Assembly: GCA_905221615.1 (NCBI GenBank)
Contig: CAJNDT010005368.1
Span: 37,501-101,500, forward strand
Length of the DNA stretch: 64,000 bases
DNA from: Symbiodinium sp. CCMP2592
Lineage: Eukaryota > Sar > Dinophyceae > Suessiales > Symbiodiniaceae
Reading direction: 5' to 3'
How positions within the stretch are numbered: position 1 is the stretch's first letter; each line of letters starts with the position of its first letter. Below the pieces are notes generated by a model. The model did no database searches and was not told the DNA's origin. It saw only the letters and a program-made list of their open reading frames with translations. Made by a program: the position numbers and the translations under genes. This document shows positions 43,853 to 55,135 of this stretch, piece by piece.

Positions 43853-46800
43853 AATCTGTCCAAGAAATACCTCCTGCCTGTGGTCTCGTGGAACTACACG
43901 AAGCTGATGGAGAATGGCAACGCGTGGATGAAGACACTTCGGCTTCGAAACCCAAAACTGAAATCATCAACCCCTAGAGTAGGACAGCACAGGGAGTCCG
44001 CGTCGCCTTCGAAACGCACACCCTCCGCACAAAGTGCAACTTCGAGACGGTAGAAACATGTATTATTCTAGTACTGTTAGACCCACTATAGTACTACTAA
44101 AGTATATACCAGTAGAATACCCCAAATATTATTGGAGTATTGTTAGAGTATTTATTAAAGTATTATTATTTCTTCACACGGAAGGGCCGTCCTGGTCAGG
44201 GACTGCGGTTGTGGTATAAGCGCCGAAGCCTCGGGCGGACAACTGCCGATCAGGGACCAGGGTGTTTTTAAGTGCAATTGCTCTATCTCCGGATGAGTTT
44301 GCAGGTCCAGTTGGCTTTGGACTCAGTTTAAAAGTTCAGGGTTCAGGGTTCGGGTTCAGGGTTTAGGGTTTAGGGTTCAGGGGTGCGGGTCTCACAGTAG
44401 GGGTAACCTTTACTGTCCTGGAGCTTCATCGCTCACGATGCATTTGCCAGGCGAGGTACCCCCGATTGCCGCCAGCATCCATTCACCCAACCCTGATGCA
44501 CCACAAATAAACCAATAGAGGGGCCTTCACAATTACAATAGGATTGTGGGGAATCTTACGGTATGACCGTATATTGATCATTACCCACTGGGCCAGGTCG
44601 CATCATTCAGCCTGCTTCTGACTTGTATGAGGCTGGAGGCGGCGGTGTCTGCCTCGAAAGGTGGAGTTCTCGGCTGGCTTTTTGTTGGGGGAGGGGGATT
44701 TGGGGTCGGAGTTTGGGGTTAAGGGGGGTTGAACTCAGGGGTCCTTATTTGAGACACTTAACAATCAATAACTACGTACCACACGCCCTTCTTCTTAATC
44801 CCCATATGGAGCTTACGGGTTTGGTGGTCGTGAATGTTTAGGCGCAGTTGGAGCTCGGTAGGGGTTTTTTTGTTTCGGTTCCTCTCTTAAGGGTGCCTCT
44901 GAGGTTTCCTTTCACGGCCTTTTCAAGGGTTACCATAAGGGCAAGGGTTGATGTAAAGATTACGAATTAAACGGATCATTGTCTTTATTTGTTTTTAAAA
45001 CGAAACCTCTGGGAATTTAGGCCATAGCCTTCTTGAGCCCGTATAGAACGTCATAAAACCCTTCAAGGAATCCATAAAGCACCCTTGTAAAACACCGCGT
45101 CGTCGGCCTCCGCACGGCACTCGGGTAAAGCCTTCACAAAGGAAAGAGCTGGGTTTCGGGACTGGGGCTTTGGGGTTTGTGGGTTCGGCTTTCGGGGTTT
45201 AGGGTTTAGGATGTCTCTTATGAGGGCTGCGGGGCAGGATGAAGGGTTCAGCCTGTGGAGTTGAGGTGGGGGCCTTTAGAGTCAGAGGTCTGAATCTAAG
45301 GCTAAGGTTTCCTGGCTTCGGGGTTCCTGGCGTCTGGTGCAGGATCCCTTTCCTGTCTTTCTTGTGGAGACTCTTTTCGCAAGGACTTCTGAGGGAACCT
45401 CATTGCGGGAGGTTGAAGCTCGGGGCTTGGGTTCTTGGTTGGGGTTCTTGCTCAAAGTATGGAAGTATGGGGCTTAGGCGTAGAAGGTGTATGCGTTGAT
45501 GCTTAGAGAAGCTTGATAGGCTTCCTTCGTGTTTCAAAATGCTGGTTGCGTTCAGCCTGCTTAGAGACAGAGGCGTTTAACAAAGTGCCATGGACAGGTC
45601 GAGATTTTCGAAGAGGGCTTCGGCAAGTAGGGATTGATGGGTTTGCACCGAAGGCTAGGCTGTCATGCAAGGACATTCGGGCGTCGGATCCAGGAATACA
45701 GGTGGTCTTTGCCTTTGTAGGCCTCCATCCAGAGTTTACAGGCAGGCTTCTTGGGCTTAGGCTCAGACTTTGTTCTTGGTCTCTTGATACCACGAGAAAC
45801 TCCCATAAGAACAATCGGCACACCTCAACCCGGCACTCGCGAGTCATGAACATCATGAACTTCGAGTCCATGGCCTGCGCAGCACGTCCAGTAAGAGCGG
45901 CTAATGCCGCCACGCAGCACCTGGACAAAAAGAAAAGCGCAGGACCACGCACGACTACCACATGCACGACTTTAATACTCAGTTCTGGCCACTGTCACAG
46001 CAGCACACACAAGGTGAGTCTGCAGACCGTCAGCACTGTCACTGACTCTGAACATCTCTAGCTTGATACGGAGCAGAATGATAGTGATCGTGGAAGATTG
46101 GTGATGGAAACCGCAAAGTTGCAGCTACGATCCTCAAAGCGCATATTTGTCTTGGTTTTAACACTGCACAATGCGACTGTGGAAGTAATATACGGCTAAG
46201 GTAGCAAGAGTGATGTTGGTCAAGGATGCAACACCCGTACATGTGTCATCTCTACAACCGTGACTACTGTGAGTGGACTTGCAATGAAACCATGAGAAAC
46301 GTCATTGTCCGTATGTGACGGCTTGCGCAGGTGCTTGATTAGCTGGTGTCACATGTCACACTCAATCCTCGACTCAAAACGCAAGCAGAGCTGGCTGCCG
46401 AGGGCTCTGCCCGGCTTTCAGCATCATCTTGGCCAAAAGGGCGGGCTGCCCATGAGCAGTCCTCATCTGAGACGGAAAAATGACAAACTTCCGAACGGCA
46501 TAGCAAGAGGAGGTTTCCAACCTCTCTGAACCCTACGTCAGTCTGGACACCCCAAATTGCCTTGCCGAATCGTATGCATGGAAAGCTGTCAAATTGCAAG
46601 AAGGTCTGCAATGACGCTACTTGAAAGCTGCACTTCGTTCTTCAGGATGCAGGCATCCCTCTGAAGAGGTGTCGCTTCAGCAGTGACATGCACGTCCAGC
46701 TGGGGTTGGGTGTAAAGTTCTTGGGCTGTGGGATTGTGTCGGGCAGAGGGCAACCAGCACCGAGTCCCCGGCCCGAAGTGGATTCCGCTATCAGATGTCC

Positions 46801-48362
46801 ATCTCGAGCCAAAACGACCGAGATCAGAATCGGGGCGGTGCACATGAAAGCATCACAACGGTGTCGGGCCAGCATCGGGCTTCAGCATCGAGGCTCCAAA
46901 TCGAACACCCTCTGAAAGTCCCAACCAGTGTTCGCGGTTTGGGAATTCGCACTCAGAGGACTGTGAGCCTCGTTCTTCCTATTGCTATCCCGGAAGTCTC
47001 CGCCATGCAACCATCGCCTATCACTTCCAAGACCTTGCAGCACAGGCTTGCTCCCGGGGCCCCTCTTTAAAGGCGCACCAGAAGCACCACAGCCAGGACG
47101 ACGGTACAAGCCGCGATCCTGGTGTTCTGGCTCTGGAACCTCGGCCAGGCCCTAGACTATCCCACCGCCCACAGCGCCCTACCTCTACTCTTCGCATCGA
47201 CCTTGGTGTTCATGAACCCTCAAACGACCACTCGCCGGCGCTTGGGCATGGCACCTGCTCAGGACGGTGGGATCTGTCCGCCTGAACACAGTTTCGGCTG
47301 TGTCACTTTGTGCGCTTGGGCAGAGAGCTTCAGGGGTTGCCGGGCTTGCGGTGGAGCTCTGGCTAGGCCTCAGGGCTTGGGGCAACAGCTTGAGGTTGGT
47401 TGTTATAGACCGAGGGGGTGATAGGTTCCGGCTCACGGCTAGTGGAATTTTGAAGACATGTGCCAGCTGCGAGTCATTCCGCATCGCGATTTCGGATTTC
47501 ATGTTTCCCAGCGCCCTGGACACCGAGCAACATGAGGAAACCCCGGGCAATGATCTTCCGAGATCCAAGCAGAGACCTGGATTGATGTTGCAAAGGTCAC
47601 CCAAACCTAAAACCCACAAATCTGAAACTTCCCTAAGCCCTAAAGTCATAGGGATTTTCAGTGTGGTAAGGCCCCCCCTACCCCCTACCCCCTACCCCCC
47701 TAAGGGTCATTGAAGTCTCTTCAACTTGCGCGAAGAGCCTCCAGCACTCTGTCTTGCCCTCGCCCAGGTACGATTGCACCTGCAGCCGGTTTAGGGTTTA
47801 GGGTTTAGACAACTGTCTAGTGCTTGGTAGGGGTTGGGGAAGGGATCCCTATAGAGTCCCGAAAGTAATCCCCAATAATAGTCCCCAATATCCATTCCCC
47901 CATTCCCTAGTAAGCACCAGGGAGACAACCGAAAGCACCCGGGAAAGCAAGAGACGCTCGAAACCACAGTGGCAAGTTGCAAAAAGCAACAGACACAATA
48001 AGATTAACATTGCAATATCAGCGGCAGCAGTAGTAGCAGTAGTAGCAGTAGTAGCAGTAGCAGTAGCAGTAGCAGTAGCAGTAGCAGTAGCAGTAGCAGT
48101 AGCAGTAGCAGTAGCAGTAGCAGTAGCAGTAGCAGTAGCAGTAGCAGTAGCAGTAGCAGTAGCAGTAGCAGTAGCAGTAGCAGTAGCAGTAGCAGTAGCA
48201 GTAGCAGTAGCAGTAGCAGTAGCAGTAGCAGTAGCAGTAGCAGTAGCAGTAGCAGTAGCAGTAGCAGTAGCAGTAGCAGTAGCAGTAGCAGTAGCAGTAG
48301 CAGTAGCAGTAGCAGTAGTGGTGGTAGTAGTAGTAGTAGTTGTAGTAGTAGTAGTAGTAGTT

Positions 48363-48393
<31 letters not shown>

Positions 48394-48725
48394 CAGCAGT
48401 AGGAGTAGTAGCAGTAGCAGTCGCAGTAGCAGTAGTAGTAGTAGTCGTCGTCGTCGTCGTCCCAATCCCTGATCCAACGAATGCCAACCCCTAAACCCTA
48501 AACACTTAGAGCCACGAACCGCTGCCACCCAAAACACAAACCCTTCGACTCAGCCTGCGCCGGTGCCAGCTGTGACCAGGCGGGCGGCTTGTGGAGAGCG
48601 ACCTGGGAAGACGCTTGCATCGAATCCTTCGGTTTCGAGTTTCGAGCACGCCAAAGCCCAAGAGTCCTCCAGGGGCCCGAAATGCGAACTCAGAGCTCAG
48701 AACATGGGGCCTCCTCTGACTCGAA
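43853..48725 (+). CDS. Unassigned multi-exon gene(s), plus strand
   Basis: A series of plus-strand blocks looks like exons with AG before and GT or GC after: 43853-43941 (NLSKKYLLPVVSWNYTKLME...), 43993-44049 (GVRVAFETHTLRTKCNFET then GTAGAA), 45343-45411 (DPFPVFLVETLFARTSEG... then GTTGAA), about 46630-46760 (LHFVLQDAGIPLKRCRFSSD...), 47090-47215 (VQAAILVFWLWNLGQALDYP..., a hydrophobic segment) and 48555-48720 (GLWRATWEDACIESFGFEFR...). Codons are GC3-rich and intervals carry the same TTTAGGG-like text and palindromic elements as the two recognised genes. Whether they form one gene is unknown. I do not recognise the protein, so no function is proposed. Confidence 0.4.
44512..44585. mobile_element. 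Diverged family A half element
   Basis: AATAGAGGGGCCTTCACAAT and TACAATAGGATTGTGGGG resemble the left half; the right end is not found. Confidence 0.5.
47818..47920. mobile_element. Family F element without telomere insert
   Basis: CTAGTGCTTGGTAGGGGTTG at the left and CCATTCCCTAGTAAGCACCAG at the right. The inside (GGGATCCCTATAGAGTCCC...AATCCCCAATAATAGTCCCC) matches 16121-16180, so the two are homologous. Confidence 0.9.
48017..48465. repeat. AGTAGC hexamer array with AGT triplet end
   Basis: More than 40 nearly perfect AGTAGC units (about 48055-48318), then AGT/TGT triplets and CGT. The long Ala-Val, Leu and Thr-Ala frames here are artefacts. Confidence 0.97.
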
Positions 48726-50948
48726 TCTGATGATTTTCGAACGGTTTGGGGTGTGCAGTTTCGGGTTCAAGCTTCAGGGGGTTCAGGGCTGCAGGTAATT
48801 CAGGCACGACTTGTCTTCTTAGGCTTGCAGCTCATAAACCGCCTTAGAGTAACAGCTCCCACTGGAGCGATGTCTGTGCACCTGCAGGCTTAAAGTGCGC
48901 TTGAAGCCCTGACCCCGGAACCTGCAGGCGTTGTGTTGCGACAGCAGTGCAAACCGAGGTGTGCAAGAAAGTGGGCATGCCGAGAACTCAATAATTCGAG
49001 GCTCCAGAATCCAAACTAGCCTTTTCCCTGTACCTCCGCTACGTCGCGATCCTCCCTGCCACGCAGGAATCGTCCGCTCATCTGCCCGTGAAACACCCAG
49101 CCTTCATGCAATCATACATCCTAAAGGCCAGAAGCCCGCTGCCGGGCAGAGGCCCCGGCTAGACCACTGTAGAGCATGCACACTTCCGGACGTGCCTCGA
49201 GGGGGTTCAGGGTTGAGGGGCATCGAGATTGGGGGAATTTGGTTTGGGCGACTCCTACTACTACTGATTATACTGCACTGAGTCGTCCTCCTTTGCTCTG
49301 GCACCGAAAGTTGAGTCCGAGCAGCATGCCTTAAAGTCCGTCGGAGCCAGGAGTGCCCACAGGATCGGCACCCCACAACTATGGAGCAATACCAAGTAAG
49401 TGCCTCTGGAAGTACGGCTTAGGGCTTAGGGCTTAAAGTGCAAACTTCAGGTAGTGTGTGCATCTGCAAACAGCGGTCATGCCATCAGCGCGAAAAGACC
49501 CTGCAAAGCGACAGATTCGAGAGAAACCACATCCAGAAACAGGTGTTGTGAATGTGGCGTCATGGGTTTTCAACATGCTCCAAGTTCAACCAGACCCGCT
49601 ACCAGAAATATCCATCGCCTCACAGAAGGAATACTCTTCGAACTACCAGTACTATGGCATTCTGTGGTCTCAGTTCCTCGCCGCAGTTGCTTCACTGTGA
49701 GAAAACTCTTTGCACTTGATGTCCGCGTCACAGGAATCCCTGGCCATGCGACCAGGAGTCAAAGATGCCACCGAGAACATCTCCCAGAACCGAAGCTTGA
49801 AACGATTCTCCACTTGCAGACAGCGCAAGGCTCGGAAGGCGGAACCCGGCTACTGGTCTGTTGAGGGTGATGCAGTACTGCAGATGGTCCCTTCAAGGTC
49901 GCAGCTGCATCAGCAACTTCAGACGGCACACGTTTTGCTGCTCAAGCGCTGCATATGGGTCCCATCGGTGGTAGCTACAAGTCGAGTGAGAGCTGCAGTT
50001 CCTCAAGATTGCCCACGAAACGCTTACTGTCTAGTCGAACCTTCGTGCCGTGATCTACATTACACTTTACACTGGTACACATGGGCAATCGATGTTGCAG
50101 CAAACTTTGCATGCCCCCACGGAAACTCTGTTCGCTGGGCATCCGTATTCATCGTTGGTCACCATAACGATGCAAGAAGCTTCGGACAAGAATGTTGGGA
50201 AGGCTGGTGTAATTGGGTAAGGAAGCATCAGAGTGACCGGGTTGAGCCGATATATCGCTGGAACCAAGCCTGCTGCATCAGTTTCAGCTCCAGATGACTG
50301 CCGTGGCAGACAATTCACGTTGGGGTGCGGTGCGACCCAAAGCAGGCAGAAACAAGCCAAGCTCAAGTCGTCTAGACAGAAGAAACCATGTGCCACAAAG
50401 ATTCATTTCCAGCCGCACCGCCGGCGGAAGCCCGAACACAAGAAGTGCAGAGCAAGAAAATGCTCCGGCAAGAGGGGAAGGAGGAAATGTATGGAAGGAA
50501 TATATTGCAGCGGAGCTTCCCACCTGAAGCCAGGAAGCCACGCACTCGTCTGAGCCATGATGAAGTCCAGTGAATGTGATCGGCATAGTCTGTTCATGCC
50601 GGTTTCTTAAATGCTGCGTGCAGGCTAGAGATGTCCCGAAACAACACCGTGATTTTGGAAGTGCCAGTATCATTCAGAACATCCAGTACTTGCTACTTTA
50701 AGGTTCTGCAAGTGCTCTGCACGACCGGACAGCTTCTCTGATCACGTGCGGTTCTTCGAGGCATTCTGCAAACGCGGCACGACGCGAGGCCTAAGGCCTT
50801 GCGGCTTTTGAAAGCCTCCGAGTCGCTCTTCGTTGCTAGTTGCAGAATGCTCAAAAAGATCAGTTCAGAAAAGTTTCTGGGAAAGATGCAAAAAAAGCAG
50901 TTCATATGTATTGGGACGTGGACCTGTGTCGACGAGTTTCTCGTCAAC
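48726..50948. other. No assigned gene; possible C-terminal exon at 50388-50573 (+)
   Basis: TTTAGGG text ends here. The plus-strand frame 50388-50573 (CHKDSFPAAPPAEARTQEVQ... to a stop) is charged and compact and may be a 3' exon, but no homologue is recognised. Overlapping frames at 49454-50300 on the plus strand lack domains. 50693-50948 lies just downstream of the next gene and may be its 3' UTR. Confidence 0.35.
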
Positions 50949-51539
50949 TTAAACTAGACTGAGACCTTTCAGTGCTTTTTTGCTAGCACGGCCATTGGTG
51001 TATCTCTGCATGGGGCCCGGCTCCATGCCGTCCCGCCTCCTCTTGTCATCGACCTCTAGCCGGAGCCAGCCTGGCACCTTGCAGCTCGTTCTGAAGAACC
51101 TGTGAAGCTTCTCCAAATGCTCAAGATGCATCTCACGATCCGGTGGACCCAGGAGACCCGCGGGCCGATCCTCGGCCTGCTGAAAGTTCCATGAGCTCTC
51201 GACTGCTGATGGCTCCACGAACTCCGCCTGGACCCGCTCCTTCTTGAGGATGTTTCGGAGGTGCTCCGGGACCTTGACCTCCACCACTCCGCACTCTTCG
51301 CACGCCTCCGAATCCTTCAAGTCCGCCTCTCTTGGCCCGGCTTCCTTGCAGTCAAGGGCATGAGGCAGGATGGAGTCCAGCTGTTGTGTGGCCACCTGCG
51401 GCAATGAGGGCCGCTTTTTGGTGCAAGTCTTGCTGGCTTCACGTCTCGCCGGGCAATCGCTCCTCCCGCTCATGCCCTGGCCCTTGTCCAGCTCGCCGAA
51501 GGTGACGACGCACACCCGGGAGGACGAGTTGCATCCCAT
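50949..51539 (-). CDS. Predicted N-acylated (MGCNSS) soluble protein, 196 aa
   Basis: A single intact frame starting MGCNSSSRVCVVTF and ending KKALKGLSLV-stop. Gly2 with Ser/Thr-type residues at 5-6 is an N-myristoylation context and Cys3 a likely palmitoylation site, so the product is probably anchored at the cytosolic face of a membrane. The middle is hydrophilic and Glu/Lys-rich (VPEHLRNILKKERVQAEFVE around residues 88-107; REMHLEHLEKLHRFF around 134-148). No catalytic domain is seen. The start is chosen because an AG lies exactly four bases before the ATG (GGCAG|CGCG), a plausible spliced-leader acceptor, and because the acylation motif needs this Met. Antisense frames are short. Family unknown. 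Confidence 0.7.
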   Translation of the reverse strand: MGCNSSSRVCVVTFGELDKGQGMSGRSDCPARREASKTCTKKRPSLPQVATQQLDSILPHALDCKEAGPREADLKDSEACEECGVVEVKVPEHLRNILKKERVQAEFVEPSAVESSWNFQQAEDRPAGLLGPPDREMHLEHLEKLHRFFRTSCKVPGWLRLEVDDKRRRDGMEPGPMQRYTNGRASKKALKGLSLV

Positions 51540-54500
51540 CGCGCTGCCAAGCGAAGTCCGGGGGAAAGCCTGACACTTCCCACTTCAGCTCAAGAGCTCC
51601 CGGAGCTGTTCGAGCAAGGCAGCAACGAAGAAAGGGCGAGGCTAAGAGGATTCTGATACCGCCATGCTATGAAATACAAAACCGCACTGTAGCTTTCTTT
51701 AACATTCCATGTGCCCGAAAACACGAGACGCCGGATGGTAGACCTTACGACCTATACAAGCGCACATGGGCGCCTTAAACAAACCAGGACTCCCCACAAG
51801 ATCTCTGCTGCTTGGGGCATCCCGATGGTCTTCCTGCAACCAACACCACGAGGTGTTGGAGTGTTTAGTTTAGCCTTCATTTGTCGGCCTTGGGGGCGGC
51901 ACTGGGGTAGAAACCCCCAAAGGAACATCCCTGCAGTGCCGACGACCTTGAAACCCCTGCCCCTAATCATCTACTACGATCTACTACAATCCACCAGAGT
52001 ATGCCAAATATATACTAGAATCGAAACTGTGAAAACTCACAGGATGACACCCACCTGACCTGCAGGCACTGCTGGACTGGGACGCTACGAAGACCGGCTC
52101 GATGCCGGAGGCCGCGGTGCCTCCGGTCTACTCTCGGGTTCTGAAAGAAGGCCTGACAGGAACCCGGGCAGCAACCCTGAAAGGAACCCTGCAGACAATC
52201 CTAGAAGAGAGCATGCAAGCAACCCGGAAGGAACGTTCAGAGTACGAATACTCAAGGAACGCGAAGGGCAATGCTCTGAACCCTCAGCCAGTGTACACGC
52301 TGGCTTTGTTCAGGGCTTGTCACGTCTGGCTCGTTTCTCAGAAACACTCTCAGAAACACCGTCAAAGCTGATGGGCAAAGCATACAATGAGGAAAGAGGG
52401 CGTAGAATCATGCACGACGGGGAAGAAGAAAACTTAACTTTTTCAAAAGTGACAGCACAAAAAACTTGATTTAAGTGCGATGGGAGCCCACGCGGAATAT
52501 CAGCGGTTTTAAGCAGAGCACGAGTGTAGAGGTTTGAATTTTTTATCTTGACATCATCAACAACATCACTCAGCATCACCAGCAGCATCATCGGCATCGT
52601 CACCATGCCACCGCCACCATGACCATGCTTGTGCTGCAGCTTGTACCCATTTGCGAGCAAAGGAGAGACAAGCAAGTGCAGGTGCACGCACGGGGAGACC
52701 GCTTCAGCCATAAAAGATCATAAAAACCTACAGACAGTACAGGCTTGCAAAAAAGCTCAGTCCTTACTCAGAGCTGGGCTGATGAGTGCTGAGCAGTTCT
52801 GGCTGGCCAGCTCCTGTCGGCCAAACCCGTTGCCGGTTCTCGGATTGCCCTAAAACCCTGCTTTGATACGCAGCCGAGGGTTCTGTACTCTGCAGATCCG
52901 CACACGGCCGGGAAACGGTATGAATGCAGATGACACAACCTGCAGCAAGCGCCTCTCATACTTAGAGATACTTCCTGACCGCTTCTGGCACCCTTATGAT
53001 GAACGTCACGCAGTCCCTACGGGACACTCAAAGCGACCCTCGTGCCCCAAGCAGTTTTGCTGCCTCGTAGAAGAACGACTCGCACAGCTGGGGCATGAGC
53101 CGACATCCCTGTCACGAGCCGAGGGTGAAGAGGGTTGAGAGGGTTTAGGTTAGGGCCGGTTTGGGTTTGGGGTTCCAGGTGCCTTCGGGGGATCGTTTCC
53201 TGAAAGCTTTCAAGCGAAGCCGACGAACTGAACCCCGTGCATGAAACGATAGTTGGAGTCTTCGGGCACATATCAACATTGAAAAGGACATAACACCGAC
53301 TGGGGTACCAATGCCTCTGTGCATAGCAATATTCGCAAGAAAGAAAACAATTTCCGCACCTGCATGACCGGAAAGCTCGACAGCAAGTCGTGCAGGAAAT
53401 GTCCTATGGTGATGGTGATGATGACGATGACCATCATATCATTATCATCGTGATCATCATCCTCATCCTCATCATCGTCATCATCCTACTCCTGGTGCTA
53501 GCACTTAGAAACAAACATGTGTTTCACAGAAACTACAGCCTGGCACTCAACGTGCCTAGTCACGTTGCGAGGGGCTGTTGACGTGGTGACACATAAATAC
53601 GGTAACTGCCGCTAACTATGGAAAAACAGTTGTCCGAAAAATGGCCACGCTGACCAGGGTGATGTAGTCTTCGTGGTCAAAAAGCTACCATGCGCCAAAG
53701 GAGACCGGAGCAGCCAGCAGACGTTGAAGGAGCAGTGAGCGTATCAGCAAGAAGATCTATCAGGTCTCGTCCAAAATCTTGCAAGTTGCAGCCGCTTTTC
53801 CTGAAGGAGAGTCGCTGCCTGCACACCCTGAAGAAGGCTAATCTTCCAGCGGCAGGCAGCACCACACTCGTCAACCTTAAAAGCATTCAATTCAGTTTTG
53901 GAAATTTGGATGCTCTGTGTTGGGAGAGAAAGCTGAGACTCTTCGATTCCAACATTACTGTGCACTGAAGGCCTGCATTTGAGGATGGTCTGCAGTCATC
54001 CTGGTCACGCAGTCTTGCATATGTCCTGTGCTGCAGCATGGTCCATAAATGCATGTCGACCGAGCCGTGCAAATGAGTGGCGATTATGTTTGCTGCAGAT
54101 GGACGATCGGTGGCTCAAGAAACTCTGTTGCTGTCAGGCGCACCCCTAGTGCCCTAGTGAAGCAAGGCACAGGTGGCTCCAAACTGGTAGAGTTCCGTGC
54201 GACCACACGTCGCTCTGGAGTTCAGAGAAGGAACGAAGACGAACAAAGACTGAATTGCCTCGTCTTGCACTTAGTTGCCTCCTTCCCACTGGGCGATGGA
54301 CGCCTACGTCGATCCCAGATGCCCAAGAGCAGTCCAAGGCATGGCCCAGCCTCGAAAGCGTAGTTTCTGAAACTAGTACTATCCGATAATATACTATACT
54401 ATAACCAAGAGATTTTACTATCCTATAGTATACTCATGGTAAGTCATCGATGTCATCATTTCTGACATGCTATATTTGGTGTATAACACTGCAGCGAGGC

Positions 54501-54658
54501 ACTTTCGTCCCCTGAGGCACGGGCTGGAGGTAAATACTCTCATTGCAAAGGTGCTCTACCTGGTTTGGGAGGGGAGATGCTCAGGCTCTACTAGGTATCG
54601 GGACCTGCGTCAGAGATTTAGCTTGCAACTGCCTGGAGTTAAAAGATTGTAAAAGCAA
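51540..54658. other. No recognisable gene; CAT/GAT triplet tracts
   Basis: Triplet tracts at about 52545-52625 and 53404-53495. A short perfect hairpin CCAACACC...GGTGTTGG at 51839-51858. Overlapping frames of 60-133 codons on both strands show no domain. Further exons of the tetraspanin-like gene could lie near its 3' side but were not recognised. Confidence 0.35.
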
Positions 54659-55135
54659 TCATAACATGCCCACAAATGCGGCTGCAAGTGCCTGTCTGTG
54701 CACCAAAGGTTCGACCACGTAAATTCGTTGCATCACTTGCATGGCCAGGACGAGCATCACACCGGCGCAAGCCAGGGAGCAGGAACCGTAGGTCGCAGCA
54801 AGGCATTTGTGTTTTCCAGTGCTGGCTGTTATTCCAATTAGGCTGGTCACCACGACTGCCAAACCGACGAAGAGCAGGATACGTACAAGCATCAATGTCG
54901 TCAACACGTGAGAAGCCCCTGCAAGATCTTCTCCGAACGGGCCAGCAGTGTCGAAACGAACCACTTTGTCCATCAAATAGATGGCTTCTGATTTCGAACC
55001 TGCCATCGACGCCCATAGCAGGACTGCCCCAGTGACCAAAGACAGAGATGCCCAGGCGGTTGCTGTCACGGATTGCCGGTGCCTTTCACGCTTATCAACT
55101 GCGTGCACGTCCTCTTCCAAGTCCGAATCCGCCAT
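54659..55135 (-). CDS. Tetraspanin-like membrane protein, N-terminal 158 aa
   Basis: The acidic N-terminus MADSDLEEDVHAVDKRER is followed by three hydrophobic helices (about residues 24-45, 80-103 and 111-134). The helix 2 to 3 junction, SLIGITASTGKHKCLAATYG, resembles the GxxGA..E.KCLL turn of tetraspanins, and the first loop is small as in that family. After helix 3 only about 24 residues precede a stop, so the large extracellular loop with the CCG motif and helix 4 are missing. Either the gene continues in unseen exons (an AG follows at about 54616) or this is a truncated three-helix relative. The start is supported by an AG exactly four bases before the ATG (GCAG|GGAC). Family call is moderate. 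Confidence 0.6.
   Translation of the reverse strand: MADSDLEEDVHAVDKRERHRQSVTATAWASLSLVTGAVLLWASMAGSKSEAIYLMDKVVRFDTAGPFGEDLAGASHVLTTLMLVRILLFVGLAVVVTSLIGITASTGKHKCLAATYGSCSLACAGVMLVLAMQVMQRIYVVEPLVHRQALAAAFVGML

Noticed and set aside
10640..48500. Chromosome end or true telomere
   Set aside because: TTTAGGG arrays are short, in both orientations and inside introns of conserved genes, with sequence continuing on both sides.
47820..48537. Frames of 177-224 codons with Ala-Val, Thr-Ala and Leu runs
   Set aside because: AGTAGC hexamer array.
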